From DATHWB01 sp040902855 (GTDB lineage Bacteria; Actinomycetota; Acidimicrobiia; Spongiisociales; ZC4RG35), in contig JBBDWN010000046.1 of NCBI GenBank assembly GCA_040902855.1, positions 1-38,918 of the forward strand: 38,918 nt of DNA, given 5' to 3'. Positions 7,667-15,720 of this stretch are shown here, one piece after another. The first letter of the stretch is position 1, and the number at the start of each line of letters is the position of its first letter. The notes under the pieces were generated by a model. The model was not told the DNA's origin. It did not search any database and was given only the letters and a program-made list of their open reading frames with translations. The position numbers and the translations under genes are program-made.

Positions 7667-9031
7667 TCACGGACGCCTGAAGACGCCCTCGCGCTCCAGC
7701 AACCCTGCCACTTCCAACAAACGGTGCTCGTTCCACGGTGCCCCGATGATCTGCAGCGAGGGCGGTGGCGTCCCGCCAGGGAGTGGTCCGACGATGGCAG
7801 GGCATCCGAGGTGGTTGACCAGGGCGGTGAAGCAGGCGAGAACAGCGCGGTAGGGGAGTCTGCCTTCCGTCGTCTCGATGGTGTCCTCTCCGATGACCTT
7901 GCGGGTGGATCCGACCGTGGGAGTTACGAAGAAGTCGAACGTTCCGAAGGCCGCCATCGTCCGCTGTCTCGCCAAGGCTCGCCAGCTGGCGGCCTCCATG
8001 AATTCGTCGAGGGTCACTGCCAGCGCTCCCTCGAGACGGCGAGCCACTTCCGGCCCGTACGGTTTGCCGTCTTCGACCCACCGTCGATGAATGGGGGCGA
8101 TCTCGCCGCCGGACAATGTGACGATCTCCTGTCGGTTGCCGACACTCTCCTCTCTGAACTCTTCGACGTCGGCGCCGAGCGCCCGGATCGCGCCGATCGC
8201 CTCGGCGAAGGAGTCGGCCACCTCCTCCGACACCGGGCTCTCGTCCACCCACGGGACCGGTATGCCGATCCGCACGCCTCGGAGGTCGGGGCGGGCTCCG
8301 TGTGGTGATGCGACCGGCACCGGCATCGACCACGGATCGTCGGCGTGATACCCGGCCATCGCCGCATAGGCGAGGGCGAGGTCGCCGACCGAACGCGCCA
8401 TCGGTCCGACGGTGTCGATCGACGGGACGAGGGGGAACACACCCGAGATCGGGATGCGGCCCTGTGTCACTTTCAGTCCGAAAATCCCGCACAAGGCGGC
8501 CGGGACCCGTACCGATCCGCCCGTGTCCGTGCCAATGCCGATCGGCACCTGTTCCGCGGCGACGGCGGCCGCCGACCCTCCCGAAGAGCCGCCGGTGGAC
8601 AGTGCGGGGTCGAGCGGGTTGCGGACCGGCCCCGTCCAATGGTTTTCGGAACTGAATCCGTAGGCGAACTCGTGGAGGACGGTGCGGGAGATGATGACGG
8701 CACCGGCCTTCTCGAGTCGGCGGACCACCTCGGCGGAGTGGTCGGCTTCGTGGCGGTAGAAGCCTGAACCGCATGTCGTGGTGCGGCCCTCGTGATCGAT
8801 CAGATCCTTGAGGGCGATCGGAACGCCGGCAAGCGGGCCCGGACTGCGCCCGGACTCGATCAGAGCGTCGAGTTCGTCGGCTCGGGCGAGTGCCCGCTCC
8901 TCGTCGATCAGCGTCGAGATGTTCAGGCGTTCCTGTTGGGCTCTCGCGGTCGTGATGGCGCCGGCCACGGTGTCCCTGGCGCTCCGGTCGCCCTTGTTGA
9001 CTTCCAATGCGATCGTCGTTGCGTCGATCAT
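7667..9031 (-). CDS. Amidase (amidase signature family)
   Basis: The 454-residue hydrolase belongs to the amidase signature family, which uses a Ser-cisSer-Lys triad. The Lys is visible in GVPIALKDLID (about residue 75), the Gly/Ser-rich core is STGGSSGGSAAAVAAE (about 150), and the nucleophile Ser is in GTDTGGSVRVPAALCGIFGLK (about 175). It is probably cytoplasmic; the substrate cannot be told, and it is not a convincing GatA because gatC and gatB are absent. The chosen start is ATG 9031, which overlaps the TGA of the DUF3048 gene as ATGA. A further 41 in-frame upstream codons lie over that gene and are not used. The C-terminus ends at an inverted repeat. Confidence 0.9.
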   Translation of the reverse strand: MIDATTIALEVNKGDRSARDTVAGAITTARAQQERLNISTLIDEERALARADELDALIESGRSPGPLAGVPIALKDLIDHEGRTTTCGSGFYRHEADHSAEVVRRLEKAGAVIISRTVLHEFAYGFSSENHWTGPVRNPLDPALSTGGSSGGSAAAVAAEQVPIGIGTDTGGSVRVPAALCGIFGLKVTQGRIPISGVFPLVPSIDTVGPMARSVGDLALAYAAMAGYHADDPWSMPVPVASPHGARPDLRGVRIGIPVPWVDESPVSEEVADSFAEAIGAIRALGADVEEFREESVGNRQEIVTLSGGEIAPIHRRWVEDGKPYGPEVARRLEGALAVTLDEFMEAASWRALARQRTMAAFGTFDFFVTPTVGSTRKVIGEDTIETTEGRLPYRAVLACFTALVNHLGCPAIVGPLPGGTPPPSLQIIGAPWNEHRLLEVAGLLEREGVFRRP

Positions 9032-10086
9032 GACCACGAGGGGGTCTGGGACGTGGGGAAGAACGACAGCCACACCCTGCCGGGCGGCACGAGCAGCACG
9101 TCGCCGTCCTCCGTCGTCAGTTCGAAGCCGGAGTCGCCATCTGCCCGCGCCCACGATCCTTCCATCACCCGTCCGCCGGCGAAGACCCAGGCGTTCCCTT
9201 CGCCGATCGACTCGACCGCCCTGGCGGGTCCTCCCCCCGGGGGCGGCTCAGCCAGGTAGGTGCGGGTATGCAGGACGACGAGCACCTCGGCCGTGATCTG
9301 GCTGCGCTCACCTTCCTTGTCGATCCAGTCGTGCGCAGCGCCGTTCGTCGTTCGTTCGTACTCGGTGCCGGTCCACTCCCATCCTGCGACGAGCGAACTC
9401 GAGAATCCGAGTCGGATCTCGGTGGCCCGCTCGGCCGTTCTCGGCATCTCCCCGAACTCCCAGATCGGGAGAGGAGGGTCGTCGTCGTAGCCGCGGTCGT
9501 CGGCCAGGCTGCGGATCTGCTCGGTGTTCGTGTACAGATTGTGCGGGGCGGAGCGAAACCCGACACGGAAGGTGTACGGCCGGCCCACGTCACCGATGAG
9601 TTCGGCTCCATTGGCCCGATTTCGGGACAGGACCCAATCCTGGCCGCCAGACATGACCAGTGGACCTCCGAAGAGGTTGGCCACTTGCCAGTCCGTAGGA
9701 CGCATCGATCGGACCGGACCCAACTCGGCGACGTCGTCTGTGTGGAACACCGCCACGAACCGCGTGATCCCTTCTACGGGCAGTTCGACCATGACGTCGG
9801 CATGCGGCAGTCCTGACTGGGGGCGGGCATTCGGATGGTTGTCGATCTTGACGACGAGTGCCCGACGATCGAGGCTCTCGGGATCATCGACAGGGAGCCC
9901 CGTCAGCGGCGACAGTGGGCGATCATCGACGGTGGTCGTGGTGGTCGGCCGGGTTGTCGTGGTGGTTGTCGCGACGGTCGTGGTTGTCGCCAAGGTGGTT
10001 GTGGTCGTGGTTGTCTCTTCGACTTCGTCGTCACCGCAGGCAGACCCGACGAGCGCGAGACAGAGGACGAGGGAGACGGCGCGCAT
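9028..10086 (-). CDS. DUF3048 (YerB-like) lipoprotein with Thr-rich spacer
   Basis: The 352-residue protein starts with a lipoprotein signal (LALVGSACGDD, lipid-modified Cys at about residue 17). A low-complexity run of Thr and Val of about 35 residues follows, then a DUF3048 domain with LSPLTGLPVDD, ALVVKIDNHPNARPQSGL, ADVMVELPVEG and RSMRPTD. DUF3048 proteins such as YerB are surface lipoproteins of unknown function. The Thr-rich segment probably spans the cell-wall space and recurs in the protein at 10602-11393. Its stop overlaps the amidase start by four bases, so the two are co-translated. The upstream side is cut by an assembly gap 16 bp away, so the promoter is not visible. Confidence 0.88.
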   Translation of the reverse strand: MRAVSLVLCLALVGSACGDDEVEETTTTTTTLATTTTVATTTTTTRPTTTTTVDDRPLSPLTGLPVDDPESLDRRALVVKIDNHPNARPQSGLPHADVMVELPVEGITRFVAVFHTDDVAELGPVRSMRPTDWQVANLFGGPLVMSGGQDWVLSRNRANGAELIGDVGRPYTFRVGFRSAPHNLYTNTEQIRSLADDRGYDDDPPLPIWEFGEMPRTAERATEIRLGFSSSLVAGWEWTGTEYERTTNGAAHDWIDKEGERSQITAEVLVVLHTRTYLAEPPPGGGPARAVESIGEGNAWVFAGGRVMEGSWARADGDSGFELTTEDGDVLLVPPGRVWLSFFPTSQTPSWS

Positions 10087-10102
10087 CGACGGCAGGTTAG
10101 AA

Positions 10103-10112
10103 NNNNNNNNNN
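10103..10112. other. Assembly gap of ten Ns
   Basis: The ten Ns lie between the start of the DUF3048 gene and the stop of the ACT protein gene. The number of Ns is a placeholder, so the true distance and any missing gene are unknown. No duplicated sequence flanks this gap, unlike the second gap at 26169. Confidence 0.98.
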
Positions 10113-10140
10113 GAAGCAGACGACGGCTGTGTTGGCAGTC

Positions 10141-10542
10141 TCAGATAGCGCGAAGCGATCCAGCGATGGGCAAGAGTGGAAGCGCGGCCTCGGGGTCGTC
10201 GACGGCGATCGCCAATTCGAGACCGTCGCCGTGCGCGCCGAGAACGAAGATCGCCTCGATGTTGATCGCCGCATCGGCGAGCGCCCGAGTGACACGGGCT
10301 AGTTCACCGGGCCGGTTGGCGAGCAGCGCGGAAAGGACAGTCCGTTCTTCGAACGCGAGCCCGGCGTCGTCGAGCACCCGGGCGCATGCCTCGGGTTCGT
10401 CCACGATGAGTCGAACGACTCCATCGCCGTTGTGTCCCCAGGCTGCGAGAGCGTCGATGTTGACACCCGATCCGGCGAGCAGTTCGGTGAGGCGGGCGAG
10501 CGAACCGGGCCGGTTGTCGAGCCTGACCACGAACTCAGTCAT
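10141..10542 (-). CDS. Tandem ACT-domain protein
   Basis: This 133-residue protein consists of two ACT domains and little else. The first begins EFVVRLDNRPGSLARLTELLAGSGVNIDAL and the second TVLSALLANRPGELARVTRALADAAINIEAIF. In each, the NRPGxLARxT turn and the N-I-[DE]-A strand form the usual amino-acid-binding interface. Stand-alone tandem ACT proteins are generally allosteric sensors, with no catalytic domain. Its partner is unknown, and nothing nearby is an obvious amino-acid biosynthetic target. The ATG at 10542 is divergent from the gene at 10602, with a shared 59-bp promoter region. Confidence 0.85.
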   Translation of the reverse strand: MTEFVVRLDNRPGSLARLTELLAGSGVNIDALAAWGHNGDGVVRLIVDEPEACARVLDDAGLAFEERTVLSALLANRPGELARVTRALADAAINIEAIFVLGAHGDGLELAIAVDDPEAALPLLPIAGSLRAI

Positions 10543-10601
10543 GGCTTCAAACCTAGTCCCCGAACGATCCGAGTGGCCCGCGAGTACGATCTTTATGGCG
10601 C

Positions 10602-11393
10602 ATGGACCGATTCCGCCGCTCCCTCGACGAGATGACCTCCGCCCAGCGCGCCTCGTTGGGGCTGCTGGGCTCGGTTGTCCTCATCGTCGCCATCGTCGCC
10701 ATCGTGGTGACAGTGACCCGTGTGGCCGACGAGGATCTTGCGGTCTCGACGAGTACGACGAGCCAGACGCCGTCTTCGGTGACCTCGCTGACGACAACGA
10801 CCGCCGCCACCACGACTACCACCGCCGATGCGACGACGACCGCTCCGACCACGACCGTGACGACGATCGAGACGACCACCACGACCAACCCCGTATCGGA
10901 GCTCGTGCTGCGCCCTGATGGCGTGGGAGACTTCTTGTTCGGCGAAGCGGCGAACGAGGTGCTCGGGGCCTTGTTGGCGGTGCTCGGCGACCCGGACGAG
11001 GACACGGGTTGGGTGGATCAAGCGGAGCGTTTCGGAGTCTGTCTTGGCTCCGAAGTGCGCTTCGTCCGCTGGGGCAGCTTCCAAGTGTTCTTCACGGATG
11101 GACCAAGTGATTGGGCTCCGGCCGGAACCCGTCACTTCGCCTCTTACACCCAGGCCACATACTTCGAAGCCGACGAGGTCGACCTCGTGACAGCGGACGG
11201 CTTGTCGCTCGGCAGCCCAGTCGGCGACGTTCGGGCGATCTACGGCAGCGACTCGGTGTACGACGATCTGCTCTATGGGCCTGTGTTCTTCTACGACCCG
11301 CCCGGTCCCGCCCAACAGTGGGGATTGGTCACGGGCCTCGACCCGGATGACACCATCGAGTCCATCAACGGATCGTTCGCCTGCGGGGAGTGA
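10602..11393 (+). CDS. Membrane-anchored hypothetical protein with Thr-rich linker
   Basis: The 263-residue protein is not recognised. It has a short cytoplasmic N-terminus (MDRFRRSLDEMTSAQRAS), one transmembrane helix at about residues 20-42 (LGLLGSVVLIVAIVAIVVTV) and a Thr/Ala/Ser-rich linker of about 55 residues. An extracytoplasmic domain of about 160 residues follows, rich in Asp, Gly and aromatics (LRPDGVGDFLFGEAANEVL through GSFACGE). The repeated small clusters ending in Gly resemble solute-binding or wall-facing domains of unknown role. A TACGAT -10-like hexamer at 10585-10590 would give a nearly leaderless transcript. Two hairpins follow the stop. It is probably expressed independently of its neighbours. 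Confidence 0.75.
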   Translation: MDRFRRSLDEMTSAQRASLGLLGSVVLIVAIVAIVVTVTRVADEDLAVSTSTTSQTPSSVTSLTTTTAATTTTTADATTTAPTTTVTTIETTTTTNPVSELVLRPDGVGDFLFGEAANEVLGALLAVLGDPDEDTGWVDQAERFGVCLGSEVRFVRWGSFQVFFTDGPSDWAPAGTRHFASYTQATYFEADEVDLVTADGLSLGSPVGDVRAIYGSDSVYDDLLYGPVFFYDPPGPAQQWGLVTGLDPDDTIESINGSFACGE

Positions 11394-11420
11394 GGGTCGG
11401 GGCGGGCATGTTTGCCCCTT

Positions 11421-11458
11421 CCGGCGCCTGGCGGCGCCACCTTCCCCAGCGGGGAAGG
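11421..11458. terminator. Paired GC hairpins between convergent genes
   Basis: Two hairpins sit back to back between the anchored protein and the iclR stop. The first is GGCGCC-TGGC-GGCGCC (11423-11438). The second is CCTTCCCC-AGC-GGGGAAGG (11440-11458), an uninterrupted 8-bp stem. Neither has a clear T-run, so factor-independent termination is uncertain. The form and position suggest a dispersed intergenic palindromic repeat that could end both convergent transcripts. Confidence 0.55.
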
Positions 11459-11462
11459 CGAT

Positions 11463-12209
11463 TTACAGAGTCCCGAGTTGCAGGGAGAACCTGCGGGCGG
11501 CGGCTTTGACGCGATCGGCGATGCGGTCGGCCTCGCCCACCTGGGGGAACCGGTAGGAGGGTCCGTGGGCGGAGATGGCGCCGATGATTCGGTCGTCACG
11601 ATCTCGGACCGGCGCGGCGACGGAGTTGATGCCCGCGGCGAACTCTTCATAGATCCAGCAGTGGCCGTCGTCGCGTATCGCAGCCAGGCGTTTCAGGATG
11701 AGTTCGGGGTCGGTGACCGTAAAAGGCGTGTACCCCTGAAGCGGGCGGGACAGATACCGGTTGAGGAGTTCGTCCGGCCATTCGGACATGATCACGAGAC
11801 TTCCGGGTCCGACATGCATCGGGAGGCTGAGACCGGTGTAATCGCGTACTTGCACCGGGTTCGGACTCTCGACCTGGGCGACGTAGACGGCGCTGAACCC
11901 TTCCGGGAGGGTGAGCCCCGAGGCTTCGCCGAGGATCGACGACAAGTGATCGAGATGCGGTCGGACCGCCACTGCGAGCGCAACATTCGAGTCCACCGAT
12001 CCTGCGAGTTCCTTCATTCCGGAACCGACCCGATACCGCCCGTCGTCGGTGCGGTCCACCGCTGCAAGCGACTCCAGCGTCGACAGCAGTCGTGCCACAG
12101 TCGACTTGGGGAGGTCGACCGTGGCGGCGATCTCGGAGACTCCCGCCGGGCCGACCGCCAGCACCCTCAAGATCCCGAAGGCGCGCTCGATGCTTTGGAC
12201 GGTGGCCAT
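11463..12209 (-). CDS. IclR-family transcriptional regulator
   Basis: The 248-residue regulator begins with MATVQSIERAFGILRVLA. Its N-terminal winged helix includes GVSEIAATVDLPKSTVARLLSTLESLAAVDR (about residues 22-52). The C-terminal IclR effector domain contains VAQVESPNPVQVRDY, GSLVIMSEWPDELLNRYL and the terminal helix DRIADRVKAAARRFSLQLG. It is the last gene of the corrinoid operon, and its ATG shares one base with the stop of the upstream methyltransferase gene (TGATG), so it is made together with the enzymes. That suggests an operon-specific regulator responding to the substrate or a product, but its binding site is not identified. Thirteen upstream in-frame codons were rejected because they lie in the preceding gene. 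Confidence 0.9.
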   Translation of the reverse strand: MATVQSIERAFGILRVLAVGPAGVSEIAATVDLPKSTVARLLSTLESLAAVDRTDDGRYRVGSGMKELAGSVDSNVALAVAVRPHLDHLSSILGEASGLTLPEGFSAVYVAQVESPNPVQVRDYTGLSLPMHVGPGSLVIMSEWPDELLNRYLSRPLQGYTPFTVTDPELILKRLAAIRDDGHCWIYEEFAAGINSVAAPVRDRDDRIIGAISAHGPSYRFPQVGEADRIADRVKAAARRFSLQLGTL

Positions 12210-13759
12210 CAGTACTCCGACTTCGGAAGCTCCGCTTTGCGGCATGTCACATACGCTTCGAGTTCCTCGGCTATCGCCTCATCGAGGGCCGGCGGCTCGT
12301 ACTCGGCGAGCATCGAGCGCCACAGCAGGGAGGCGCGGGCGTTGACGTCGAGCGATCCCTCCTCTTCCCACTGCTCGTAGCTGTTCGCATCGGCCAGCGA
12401 CGACTTCCAGAATGCGTGCTCGAAGTTCTCCAGCGTGTGTTGGGTGCCGAGGAAGTGAACGCCCGGCTCGTTCTCCCGAAACGCCGACATGCCCTGTCCG
12501 TTCTCGGACAGGTCCATGCCGTCGGCGATCTTGCGATAGGCACCGAGCTGATCGGCGTCGAGGACGAACTTCTCGTACCCCATTGCCAGCCCTCCTTCGA
12601 GCCATCCGGCAGCGTGGAGGACGAAGTTCGTGCCTGCGAGCATGGTCGGCTGCATCACCGCCGAGGACTCGTACGCCGCCTGGGCGTCGGCGATCTTGGA
12701 TGCGCACAGATTTCCTCCGGTCCGGAACGGGACGTTCAGGCGGCGGGCGAGTGCAGCGACCGCGTACATCACCAGCGCCGTCTCCGGTGTACCGAACGTC
12801 GGTGCCCCCGACTGCATGTCGATCGTCGAGACGAAGGCACCGAGGATTGCCGGCGCCCCAGGATTGACGAGCTGGGAGAAGGCGATGCCAACCATGGATT
12901 CTGCGAGGACCTGGGTGCACACCGCCGCCGGCGTGACCGGGGCCATGGCGCCGGCGAGGATGAACGGGGTGAAGATCGACGCCTGGTTGTGGCGGGCGTA
13001 GACCTCGGCCGCGCCGAGCATCGTCCCGTCCCAGGTGAGCGGCGATGAGGCGTTGATGAGCGAGGTGAGCACCGTCCGCCCCGCGAGATCGCCACCGAAA
13101 GCGATCCTGGCCATCTCCACGGAATCCTCCGCCCGGGTCGGTGCGGTCACCGACCCCATGAACGGCTTGTCCGAATAGCGGATGTGGGCGTCGATCATGT
13201 CGAGGTGGCGCGTCGGCACGGGCTCGTCGACGGGTTCGCACACGGTCCCGCCCGAATGGTGGAGCGCCGGGCTCATGTATGCCAGCTTCACGAAGTTCCT
13301 GAAGTCCTGGATCGTGGCGTAGCGGCGCCCGCCCTCGAGGTCCCTGACGAAGGGCGATCCGTACGCCGGGGCGAAGACCGTCGACGCCCCGCCGATCTCG
13401 ACTGAGTGCTCAGGGTTGCGGGCGTGCTGGGTGTAGGTGGCGGGGGTGGTGGCGGTGATGATCGACCGGACCAGACCGCGGGGAAACCTGACCCTGGTGC
13501 CTTCCACCGTCGCGCCCGCATCCGCAAACAGCTCGAGGGTGCTCGGATGGTCGGTGATCTCGATGCCGATCTCTTCGAGCAGGGTGTCGGCGTTGTGTTC
13601 GATGAGTTCCAGGCCCTCTTCGTTGAGGATCTCGAACGGGGCGAGGGTCCGGGTGAGGAACGGAACGTCCCGCACCGCCCGCGACGCCCTGGCCGCTTGG
13701 CGTGCGGCGCGCCCACCGCTCCGTCCCCTGCGTTCAGTGGTTGATCCTGGATCGGTCAT
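12209..13759 (-). CDS. Trimethylamine methyltransferase (MttB) superfamily protein, non-pyrrolysine, MtgB-like
   Basis: The 516-residue protein is a full-length MttB-superfamily methyltransferase, expected to move a methyl from a quaternary or tertiary amine to the corrinoid protein encoded at 17576-18274. Family motifs include LEIIEHNAD-like helices near the N-terminus, GSPFVRDLEGGRRYATIQDF, GSVTAPTRAEDSVEMAR, PGAPAILGAF and SGAPTFGTPE, and the C-terminal GxHFLGTQHTLENFEHAFW. The frame has no internal TAG, so it is not a pyrrolysine enzyme. Together with the operon partners this favours the glycine betaine methyltransferase (MtgB) type, but the substrate is inferred. The start is ATG 13759, which overlaps the upstream stop as ATGA; the frame open to 14695 is spurious. 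The N-terminus has a basic Arg/Ala-rich lead of about 30 residues. Confidence 0.9.
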   Translation of the reverse strand: MTDPGSTTERRGRSGGRAARQAARASRAVRDVPFLTRTLAPFEILNEEGLELIEHNADTLLEEIGIEITDHPSTLELFADAGATVEGTRVRFPRGLVRSIITATTPATYTQHARNPEHSVEIGGASTVFAPAYGSPFVRDLEGGRRYATIQDFRNFVKLAYMSPALHHSGGTVCEPVDEPVPTRHLDMIDAHIRYSDKPFMGSVTAPTRAEDSVEMARIAFGGDLAGRTVLTSLINASSPLTWDGTMLGAAEVYARHNQASIFTPFILAGAMAPVTPAAVCTQVLAESMVGIAFSQLVNPGAPAILGAFVSTIDMQSGAPTFGTPETALVMYAVAALARRLNVPFRTGGNLCASKIADAQAAYESSAVMQPTMLAGTNFVLHAAGWLEGGLAMGYEKFVLDADQLGAYRKIADGMDLSENGQGMSAFRENEPGVHFLGTQHTLENFEHAFWKSSLADANSYEQWEEEGSLDVNARASLLWRSMLAEYEPPALDEAIAEELEAYVTCRKAELPKSEY

Positions 13760-15720
13760 CGCTGTCTCCGTCTTCCTGTTCGATTCGGATTGGCCCCGAC
13801 GGGCACGGGAAACTCCATGATCCCCTCCAGATGTGGGGTCGGGGCCGTGTCGTGGGGGAGCGCCATCGCCGCGACGAACGCGTCCTGGAAGCCGGGGACG
13901 GTCGCCGTCTCGATCTTCTCGATCCGACGGGTCACGTCCTCGATCTCGTTCCGCGCCCGCTCCGAGAGAAGGGCGATCATCGCCCCCATCCCGGCGGCGT
14001 TTCCCGCCTGATGTACGTCGGAGAGATCGCAGTCCGGGATCATGCCGAGACCCATTGCATAGGCGGGATCGATGTGTGCTCCGAACGCACCGGCCAAACG
14101 GACGTCGTCGACTGCGTCGATCCCCAGGTGATCCATCAGGAGGTCGATGCCTGCCCGCAACGCCGCTTTGGCGAGCTGGATGGCGCGCACGTCGTTCTGG
14201 GTGATGAACAGCTCGGGCTCGTCCCACATCCGGTAGGTGGCGGTGCGACCGTCGGCAGCAAGGCGCGGGTGATCGAGGTCGGTGCGGATGACGCCCTTCT
14301 TGTCGATGACACCTGCCAGGTGCAACTCGACGATGGCTTCGATGATCCCCGAGCCACAGATTCCCGTCACCCCCGAGAGCGCCATCTCGGCTGCCACAGA
14401 CGGGTCGGAGGACCAGCCTTCGATGCCGATCACCGAGATGGTCGGCTCGAGAGTGTCGCGATCGATACGGATCCGTTCGATGGCACCGGGTGCGGCCCGC
14501 TGACCCGCCGAAATCGCTGCGCCCTCGAACGCCGGCCCGGTGGGAGAGGATGCAGCGACGAGGCGGTCGCGGTTCCCGAGGACGATTTCGGCGTTCGTCC
14601 CGACGTCGACCAGCAGTTGGATCTTCTCGGATCTGTGGGGCGCCTCGGACAACACGCACCCTGCCGTGTCGGCGCCGACGTGACCGGCGATGCACGGCAA
14701 CCCGTATACCCGCGCCCCGGTGTTCGCCTCGATGTCCAGCCAGGAGGCTCTGACCGTCAGGGCTCCTGTGGTGACCAGCGCGAATGGTGCAGTTCCGAGC
14801 TCGCGCGGATCGAACCCGAAGAGCAGGTGATGCATGATCGGATTGCCGACGACGGCCAACTCGAGCACGTCGGTCCGTTCGACTCCCGCCTCGCCGCAGA
14901 GCTCACCGAGGATCTCGTCGACGGCGGATCGGACGATGGACGTGAGGACGGCGGCGCCGTCTGGATTCATCATCACGTAGGAGACGCGGCTCATCAGGTC
15001 CTCGCCGTATCCGATCTGCGGGTTCATCCGCCCGGCAGAGGCGAGGATCGTGCCGGTCGCCAGATCGCACAGGTGCCCGGCGATCGTGGTGGAGCCGACA
15101 TCGAAGGCGGCGCCGAGGATGCGGTCTTCGAACCCGGGCCAGATGGCGACGACGTTGGAGCGGCGGCGAACCGCAACCGTCGCCGTCCATGATCCCTTGC
15201 GCAGTGTCTTCTGAAGATCCATCAGCACGTGGTCGTCGACCCCCAGGTCGGTGAAACCCCAGTCCCGTTCGAGGGCTGCCAGGAGTCGTTCCGCGTCACC
15301 TGTCGGAGATTCCAGGTCAGGCGGTTCCACTTCGACGTAGTGCAGGGTGGTGATCGGATCGACCGGGAGCGAAGCGACCTCGGCTCGTTTGCGGACCACC
15401 TGCCGGTGGACCTGGCTTTCGGCGGGGATGTCGATGACGACGTCATCGATGATGTGGGCGGCGCACCCCAACCGGTGGGTCGCCCCGAGCGGTCGCTTGC
15501 CGCGGTAGTCGGTTTCGGTCGTGCCGGGCGGGCTCAGCCGTCGATCGTCGGCGGGGATGCCCGGGGTCGATCCGACCCGCACCTGGCATCGGCCACAAAT
15601 GCCCCTCCCGCTGCAGATGGAATCGAGGTCGACTCCCAGTTTTCGCGCTGCGTCGAGCACGGTCATGCCTTCGTCCACCGTGGCCCGGCGACCGGCGGGG
15701 AGGAAGACGACCTCTGGCAT
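13756..15720 (-). CDS. ASKHA-domain 2Fe-2S protein, reductive activator of the corrinoid protein
   Basis: The 654-residue protein combines an N-terminal plant-type 2Fe-2S ferredoxin domain with a C-terminal ASKHA ATPase-like domain (DUF4445). The ferredoxin part shows CSGRGICGRCQV (about residues 32-43) with the fourth Cys in HRLGCAAH. The ASKHA part shows FDVGSTTIAGHLCDL, LLVDVGTNAEIVLGN and PTGPAFEGAAIS. This matches the RACo/RACE class, which returns oxidised Co(II) corrinoid to active Co(I) using ATP and low-potential electrons. In the operon it sits between the two methyltransferase genes, with a TGATG overlap upstream and ATGA downstream. The physiological electron donor is unknown; ferredoxin reduced by KorAB is a reasonable inference. 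Confidence 0.92.
   Translation of the reverse strand: MPEVVFLPAGRRATVDEGMTVLDAARKLGVDLDSICSGRGICGRCQVRVGSTPGIPADDRRLSPPGTTETDYRGKRPLGATHRLGCAAHIIDDVVIDIPAESQVHRQVVRKRAEVASLPVDPITTLHYVEVEPPDLESPTGDAERLLAALERDWGFTDLGVDDHVLMDLQKTLRKGSWTATVAVRRRSNVVAIWPGFEDRILGAAFDVGSTTIAGHLCDLATGTILASAGRMNPQIGYGEDLMSRVSYVMMNPDGAAVLTSIVRSAVDEILGELCGEAGVERTDVLELAVVGNPIMHHLLFGFDPRELGTAPFALVTTGALTVRASWLDIEANTGARVYGLPCIAGHVGADTAGCVLSEAPHRSEKIQLLVDVGTNAEIVLGNRDRLVAASSPTGPAFEGAAISAGQRAAPGAIERIRIDRDTLEPTISVIGIEGWSSDPSVAAEMALSGVTGICGSGIIEAIVELHLAGVIDKKGVIRTDLDHPRLAADGRTATYRMWDEPELFITQNDVRAIQLAKAALRAGIDLLMDHLGIDAVDDVRLAGAFGAHIDPAYAMGLGMIPDCDLSDVHQAGNAAGMGAMIALLSERARNEIEDVTRRIEKIETATVPGFQDAFVAAMALPHDTAPTPHLEGIMEFPVPVGANPNRTGRRRQR

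Noticed and set aside
9935..10020. Tandem nucleotide repeat in the DUF3048 gene and a similar one at 10790-10890
   Set aside because: These are codon-level consequences of Thr-rich spacer segments behind a lipobox or membrane helix, not a separate repeat family.
12209..13759. Pyrrolysine-containing trimethylamine methyltransferase
   Set aside because: No in-frame TAG interrupts either MttB-type gene and no pyl genes are seen, so both are the non-pyrrolysine type.
12209..14695. Longer 828-codon version of the first MttB-type gene
   Set aside because: The upstream 312 codons lie over the ASKHA gene and are Arg-rich; ATG 13759 overlaps the upstream stop as ATGA and gives the family length.
13702..15192. 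Plus-strand open frame of 496 codons over the ASKHA gene
   Set aside because: The minus-strand frame carries ferredoxin and ASKHA motifs and overlapping operon junctions; the plus frame has none.
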